The notes under the pieces: generated by a model | Seen by the model: the letters and a program-made list of their open reading frames with translations, nothing else | What the model was told of the DNA's origin: nothing | The model's database searches: none | Made by a program: the position numbers and the translations under genes | NCBI GenBank assembly: GCA_027576995.1 | Contig: JANBQC010000431.1 | Span: forward strand, 1 to 24,492 | Length of the DNA: 24,492 nucleotides | Reading direction: 5' to 3' | Origin: Dimargaris cristalligena | Lineage: Eukaryota; Kickxellomycota; Dimargaritomycetes; Dimargaritales; Dimargaritaceae | Part shown: piece by piece, positions 20,784 to 24,492 of the stretch | How the letters are laid out: every line of letters starts with the position of its first letter | Position numbering within the stretch: the first letter of the stretch is position 1

Positions 20784-20834
20784 TTTTTTTTTTTTTGCGA
20801 AGTACGACAAGGGCTCGAGGGAGATGTCTCCCTC
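20784..20834 (-). terminator. RPA49 3' flank: hairpin followed by A13
   Basis: Reading in the direction of RPA49, 16 bases after the stop codon comes a perfect 8-bp palindrome (GAGGGAGA CA TCTCCCTC, 20834-20817) and then a run of 13 A (20796-20784). This may help 3' end formation, or the A tract may be a relic of an inserted polyadenylated copy. The palindrome and A run are directly visible; the role is inference. Confidence 0.35.
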
Positions 20835-20849
20835 ACCTCTGAGCATCGA

Positions 20850-22552
20850 TTAACGGCGCCCAGGGGGGCCTCCTTTGCGAATGATGTTGTCAACCTTCAA
20901 TGGAGCCGAGAGGGTAGCGGTGGATTGTGAGACCGTCGGATCACGATTAGAGCCCTTGACCACACACCCGATCATGCGGCAGTATTTGACGCAGGTTGGA
21001 CTATCCAGTTGCAGTTCCGGGGCAATGGCGTCGATATCCACAATGTAGTTATTAAACAGCAGCACCATGATCAGAATGTAGCAGCGCAGTCTATGGGTGT
21101 CAACATCGGAAATAACCCGCCTGCGAAACCCATCTTCGGTAATGGCTTGGCCCGAGAATTGATTATGCATGCGGGTAACAATCCGGGCCGGCAACACATG
21201 TTGGGGGTCTTGGCCCGGGTTCCTGGCAAAGAACATGCGACCCTTGCGGGCGAAATGGATGAGGGAGTTCAGATAGATTAGGGCGGCCATGGACTCGCTG
21301 TTCTCCTGACCATTGGCAATAATGGCCTGCACCTTGGACTTTACAAACTTGGATCTATGGTGGATGGTTTGGCAATAGGGGGGACAATACACAAAGCGAA
21401 AGTTAGCCATGGCCAAACAAATAGAAGCGATACATGACCATACGTTAGGTACCCCCCCTCTCTTTCCGCTTCAGAGACATTCCGTCACTATATCTTATGA
21501 GGAGGGGGGACAACTCTAAGGGTATCGATGATATTTCTAGCTGATTGTGCACTTACAAGAAAAGCGGTTCTCCATGGAACTTCTCTTCGGGCGCAACTTC
21601 CACACCCTTTTCCGGCTTGGGAGGGTTCAGAACCTCGTCCAAGAATCTTTGGACGGAAATGGACTTCAAATCAGCAGAGCCAATAATGGCACTCAGTTTG
21701 TAAATCTGGGACACGTCCTCGGTAGTACTGTTACACCTGGGCAAAAGCTCGGTTGACCCGTCGTCGTGTACGGTATCTAATGATATTAAAGTAAATGGGG
21801 ATGATCGGGTTAGTTTCCTATATATATATATATATATAATTATAAATACCTAGCCTAGAGGGTGGGTGGGTGGGTGAGACCGCAAACAACCATGTGCAAA
21901 CCAGCTGTCTTAAATCACCACCCTAAATTCTACGGAGGAATAGAATCATCCGGGTGGGTCGGGGGGTTAGGGTTGGAGGACACCTACCTAGGTTGGCGAC
22001 ATGTACGTCAACGGTCTGAATGGCGCTCTGGACCGCCCCTTCGTTGGTGGTCAGCGTATCGAAATTGAGGCGATTCTTCTCCACGTTCGAAAGCATCACC
22101 TTGGTCCGGCGCGTACCGAACGCCATACCCAGCCGACTATCCATCATCTGACCCGCCGAGGCAGCCGCATTGGAAACGTCGTCCGGCATAAGGTCCTGGA
22201 GGCAGGCCGGGACGTTCTTCAGGGCCTTCACCTGGCGGGCAAAAGTCAGGACGGGGGCCTCCTGGAGCTTCACGGTGCGGGTGGCGGGGTCATAGACGCC
22301 GATCAGGTACTTGCTGAAGAGCGGACTGGCGCGCTGTGACCCGTAGGTGGCCGCGTGGAATTCGACCTTGTCGCTGCTCCCGACCACGACTTGCTGATGG
22401 GCCTTGAGGGGGTCGCGGTTCTGGAACACCTTGAATTGGGTGTCGGGAGCGGGCATGACCCCTGGGAATGAAGCCAGGGCCACGCTGAGGCGGGGGGTCT
22501 TGGCTTGGACCTCCAAGCGCACCTTTTGCTCAGACTTGCGTTTTTCACCCAT
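20850..22552 (-). CDS. RPA49: RNA polymerase I subunit A49
   Basis: Pol I-specific subunit; its N-terminus forms the TFIIF-like dimerisation module with A34.5 and its C-terminus a tandem winged helix that binds upstream DNA. Model: exon 1 22552-21988 (188 codons plus 1 base), exon 2 21776-21557, exon 3 21354-20850; introns 211 (GTAGGT donor) and 202 bases; 429 residues (yeast 415). Family blocks: QFKVFQNRD, KYLIGVYDPATRTVKLQEAPVLTF, the linker MAFGTRRTKVMLSNVEKNRLNFD, LPRCNSTTEDVSQIYKL, SKFVKSKVQAI, CYILIMVLLFNNYIVDIDAIAPEL, MIGCVVKG and the end IIRKGGPPGRR. Exon 3 could be mistaken to start at the in-frame ATG near 21410, but that piece contains a CTAAC branch-like site and a CCATAG acceptor follows; only splicing there gives the FL-SKFV junction of the family. 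Co-directional with THG1 and NOP9. Confidence 0.95.
21819..21838. repeat. (TA)10 microsatellite in RPA49 intron 1
   Basis: Ten uninterrupted TA units, about 43 bases from the exon 2 acceptor. Followed by G-rich GGGTGG repeats (about 21861-21876) in the same intron. Confidence 0.9.
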
Positions 22553-23304
22553 GGTTGAATAGAAGGGACTGATGGCAGGAGTTGAAGGGGGGATAAAATG
22601 ACTAATGAGATATATAGGAGGAATAAAAGCAAAAAAATCAAAATAGTGGCTCGATTGACTGCACTCTCAGCAACAAGTACTAAATGCCAAAACCCGGAAT
22701 CCAATCAGCCATATGCATAAAAAAAATCGGGAAGCCTGCCTGGGCTTTTGCTGGTGGTGCTCAGTCAACTTCATTGAGAGGATACCACTTATACTGTAGT
22801 AGTCTATACTTTGACATAAGTGCCAAAACTCTTGGTCACTCACCATAGCCAAGGGTGTGGTGGATATACTTACTGCCAAACCTTTTAATCTGGCGGTGCA
22901 AAAAATAAAAATTGATTCTGGTATTTTAACGCTAAATTCAAATCATCACTGGCTTTCAACTTGAGAGAATCACGTGACAACGATATCCCGCTGCGATTGA
23001 TCCCTCCCTAACCAATATCACACTGGGGAGAGGTTTGTTAGGTTTGGGTGTGTGTGCTATTCAAGCGAAAACCAGCTCAACTTGGCCAATACCTTATAAT
23101 AGTTTCAGCACATACCCAAAACCTCCTCAACACAACCACCGCTCCCAATGTATCCCAGCTTTTAATTGTATCCATATAAAACATTGCGTAATATGCATGC
23201 GGCAAATGTATTAAAAATCTGAATAATCGGTCTTGCAAATGGACAGTGGATTATATGGCCGTATTGGACTTCTCTCCGTGGGTAGGACCCAGTGGTGTCG
23301 CTAT
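22553..23304. other. Intergenic upstream of RPA49
   Basis: RPA49 promoter region; a TATATAT at about 22610-22616 lies roughly 60 bases before its ATG. The stretch 22741-22890 has no CG dinucleotide, a small-scale echo of the island at 10.8-12.7 kb, but is too short to interpret. No gene recognised. Confidence 0.55.
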
Positions 23305-23598
23305 CTATCGCACGGAAAGTCGAGCACCAGTATTGGTCTGGACCGGGGGAAATTTGCGCACCTTATCCGCCGAGGTATTGGTTTTGCCATCCTTACTAGT
23401 AGTGCCGGCCGGTTTCTCGGTCTTGACACTAGTTCCACTGGGTTTGGCTGCGGTCGGTGGTTGGGGCTTCTTAACACCCGCGGCGACTTGGGCGTAAGTT
23501 CGGGAATCGGTGTGTTGTGCGGGGGCAGCGTTGGCTGCGGGTAGATGGATCAGAGAAAGGAGGCCAGTGAAGGCAGCAACGAAAAAGAAAATGCGCAT
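23305..23598 (-). CDS. Small predicted secreted protein, Lys/Thr/Pro-rich
   Basis: Single-exon frame of 97 residues from the ATG at 23596-23598. Residues 1-24 are a textbook signal peptide (MRIFFFVAAFTGLLSLIHLPAANA, cleavage expected after ANA or AAP). The mature part, about 73 residues, is basic, disordered-looking and rich in Lys, Thr, Pro, Ala and Ser (KKPQPPTAAKPSGTS, KPAGTTSKDGKT), with no Cys. An upstream in-frame extension exists but the hydrophobic start fits the inner ATG. A TATATAAATA box lies about 225 bases upstream. Function unknown; cell-wall-associated or secreted peptide is a guess. No family recognised. Confidence 0.55.
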   Translation of the reverse strand: MRIFFFVAAFTGLLSLIHLPAANAAPAQHTDSRTYAQVAAGVKKPQPPTAAKPSGTSVKTEKPAGTTSKDGKTNTSADKVRKFPPVQTNTGARLSVR

Positions 23599-23822
23599 GC
23601 TTGCAGTGTAAAGTTGAAGGGGGGCCGAACAGAGAGACAATTGGGGAGACCAGGCGAATGCTAGTGAAGAGCGACAGGCTGAAATATGGGCCGAATTTGA
23701 TGATAGTGGAGTAAGGCGGAATAGTAAGTAGATGTATGATTTTCTAGAGCAAAATCGAGGGAAACCAATGCAGGAGTGGGTGAGGATGTTAATAATATTG
23801 TATTTGGGAGAACGGTCGGGGG

Positions 23823-23832
23823 TATTTATATA
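23823..23832 (-). promoter_or_regulatory. TATA box upstream of small secreted protein gene
   Basis: TATATAAATA on the minus strand, 225-234 bases before the ATG at 23598. The long distance would need a leader of nearly 200 bases, so the link to this gene is tentative. Confidence 0.35.
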
Positions 23833-24492
23833 GTAACCCGAAAGGCGCTTAAACGACTATTCCCGGTGGCCTCCCCTCCCGCCAGCTCCAAATCATGTAC
23901 AGGGGGTGCCCAAATGAGCACAATAAATCGGCAATGAACTTCACCTGACTTCCTGTTCAATTCAATGTTCTTTGTTGCCACCTCTACGACGGTTGGGCCC
24001 TCCTACTCCTGCCCCATGCCTCGGCCAAGGAAGTTGGCTATACCTTATCCCCCGTTCTTCATTAAACGAATATGAGGTGCTGTGGTCTGAGTTTGAAGCC
24101 AGGGTCGATTGACTCCCTTCTCCCGTCCCCTCCACTTCGTCTGGGCAATGTCTACAACCCTCTTCCCCATCCTTTGTTTACAGACCAGCAAATGCGACTA
24201 TCATGGCTCGCTGTGATCCGCAGCTTCATTTTACTGAACAGGGAGTGGCATGGACGCTCGCCCCAAAGAATACTACGGGCAAGCTGGAATGGTGAGCCAC
24301 AGCGTGCGGGTAAATATGAAATAGCGGGGCTTGGTGCGGTGAGGGGAGGGGAAGTTGAAGCATACGCGACTGGTCCGCTGAAAGTGTGGTATCTTCAGTA
24401 TAGATAATCAAATAGGTGACCCGGGCAGGCGATCGCTCTTTATATTTGGCCTTTCAAGTCCGTCGGATGAATGACGGGCCTATCATACTCTG
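23833..24492. other. Right end, no gene recognised
   Basis: Upstream flank of the small secreted-protein gene. A 111-codon plus-strand frame (24072-24407) has no domain, signal peptide or splice-supported extension; I do not call it. The window ends without a further recognisable exon. Confidence 0.5.

Larger units (their letters stand above)
19993..20849. other. Intergenic between THG1 5' end and RPA49 3' end
   Basis: Left part is the THG1 promoter and leader, with no clear TATA box. The right part holds two hairpins and a T13 run, listed separately. No coding frame of note. Confidence 0.6.

Noticed and set aside
21355..21416. N-terminal extension of RPA49 exon 3 including an in-frame ATG
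   Set aside because: No AG acceptor exists just before it; it contains a CTAAC branch-like site and a pyrimidine tract, and the CCATAG acceptor restores the family junction FL-SKFV.
24072..24407. 111-codon plus-strand frame at the right end
   Set aside because: No recognisable family; composition fits chance in GC-richer DNA and no splice continuity is visible.
1..24492. tRNA genes, CRISPR arrays, bacterial operon features
   Set aside because: No B-box (GGTTCGA) with a foldable cloverleaf was seen; no regularly spaced repeats; intron-containing genes show this is eukaryotic nuclear DNA.

Overview
This is a eukaryotic nuclear window, most likely fungal. Genes are interrupted by GT-AG introns, mostly 150-260 bp with GTAAGT-type donors. 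The short protein at 13443-13889 matches the fungal F1Fo ATP synthase subunit i/j family (ATP18). Exons are GC-richer than the AT-rich intergenic DNA. Gene spacing, intron style and two lineage-specific-looking secretory genes would suit an early-diverging (zygomycete-grade) fungus, but that placement is inference and no species can be named from the sequence alone.

Layout. The left 8 kb is gene-poor. It has a two-exon gene for an unrecognised secreted protein (1289-2771, minus), a two-exon gene for a seven-transmembrane protein (4271-5094, minus), a diverged direct repeat of about 300 bp (about 80-380 and 3799-4100), and decayed-looking open frames. Next comes proteasome alpha6 (PRE5/PSMA1, 8328-9571, minus), whose first coding exon is only the ATG. 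From about 10.85 to 12.68 kb lies a gene-free island with almost no CpG dinucleotides, the strongest compositional anomaly in the window. The right half is a housekeeping block: ATP18 (13443-13889, the only plus-strand gene), NOP9 (14498-17920, minus), THG1 (18657-19992, minus), RPA49 (20850-22552, minus), then a small secreted protein (23305-23598, minus).

How the genes relate. NOP9 (pre-rRNA processing), RPA49 (RNA polymerase I) and THG1 (tRNA-His maturation) are three consecutive co-directional genes of stable-RNA and ribosome biogenesis. Each has its own 5' and 3' flank, so this is proximity and not an operon. The proteasome and ATP synthase genes are unrelated housekeeping functions. The secreted and 7TM genes at the left sit among relics and repeats and look like the accessory part of the window.

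Exon models were assembled by hand from splice signals, frame continuity and family resemblance; no alignment was run. I found no tRNA, rRNA, CRISPR array or intact transposase/reverse transcriptase gene, and no convincing new multi-gene system.
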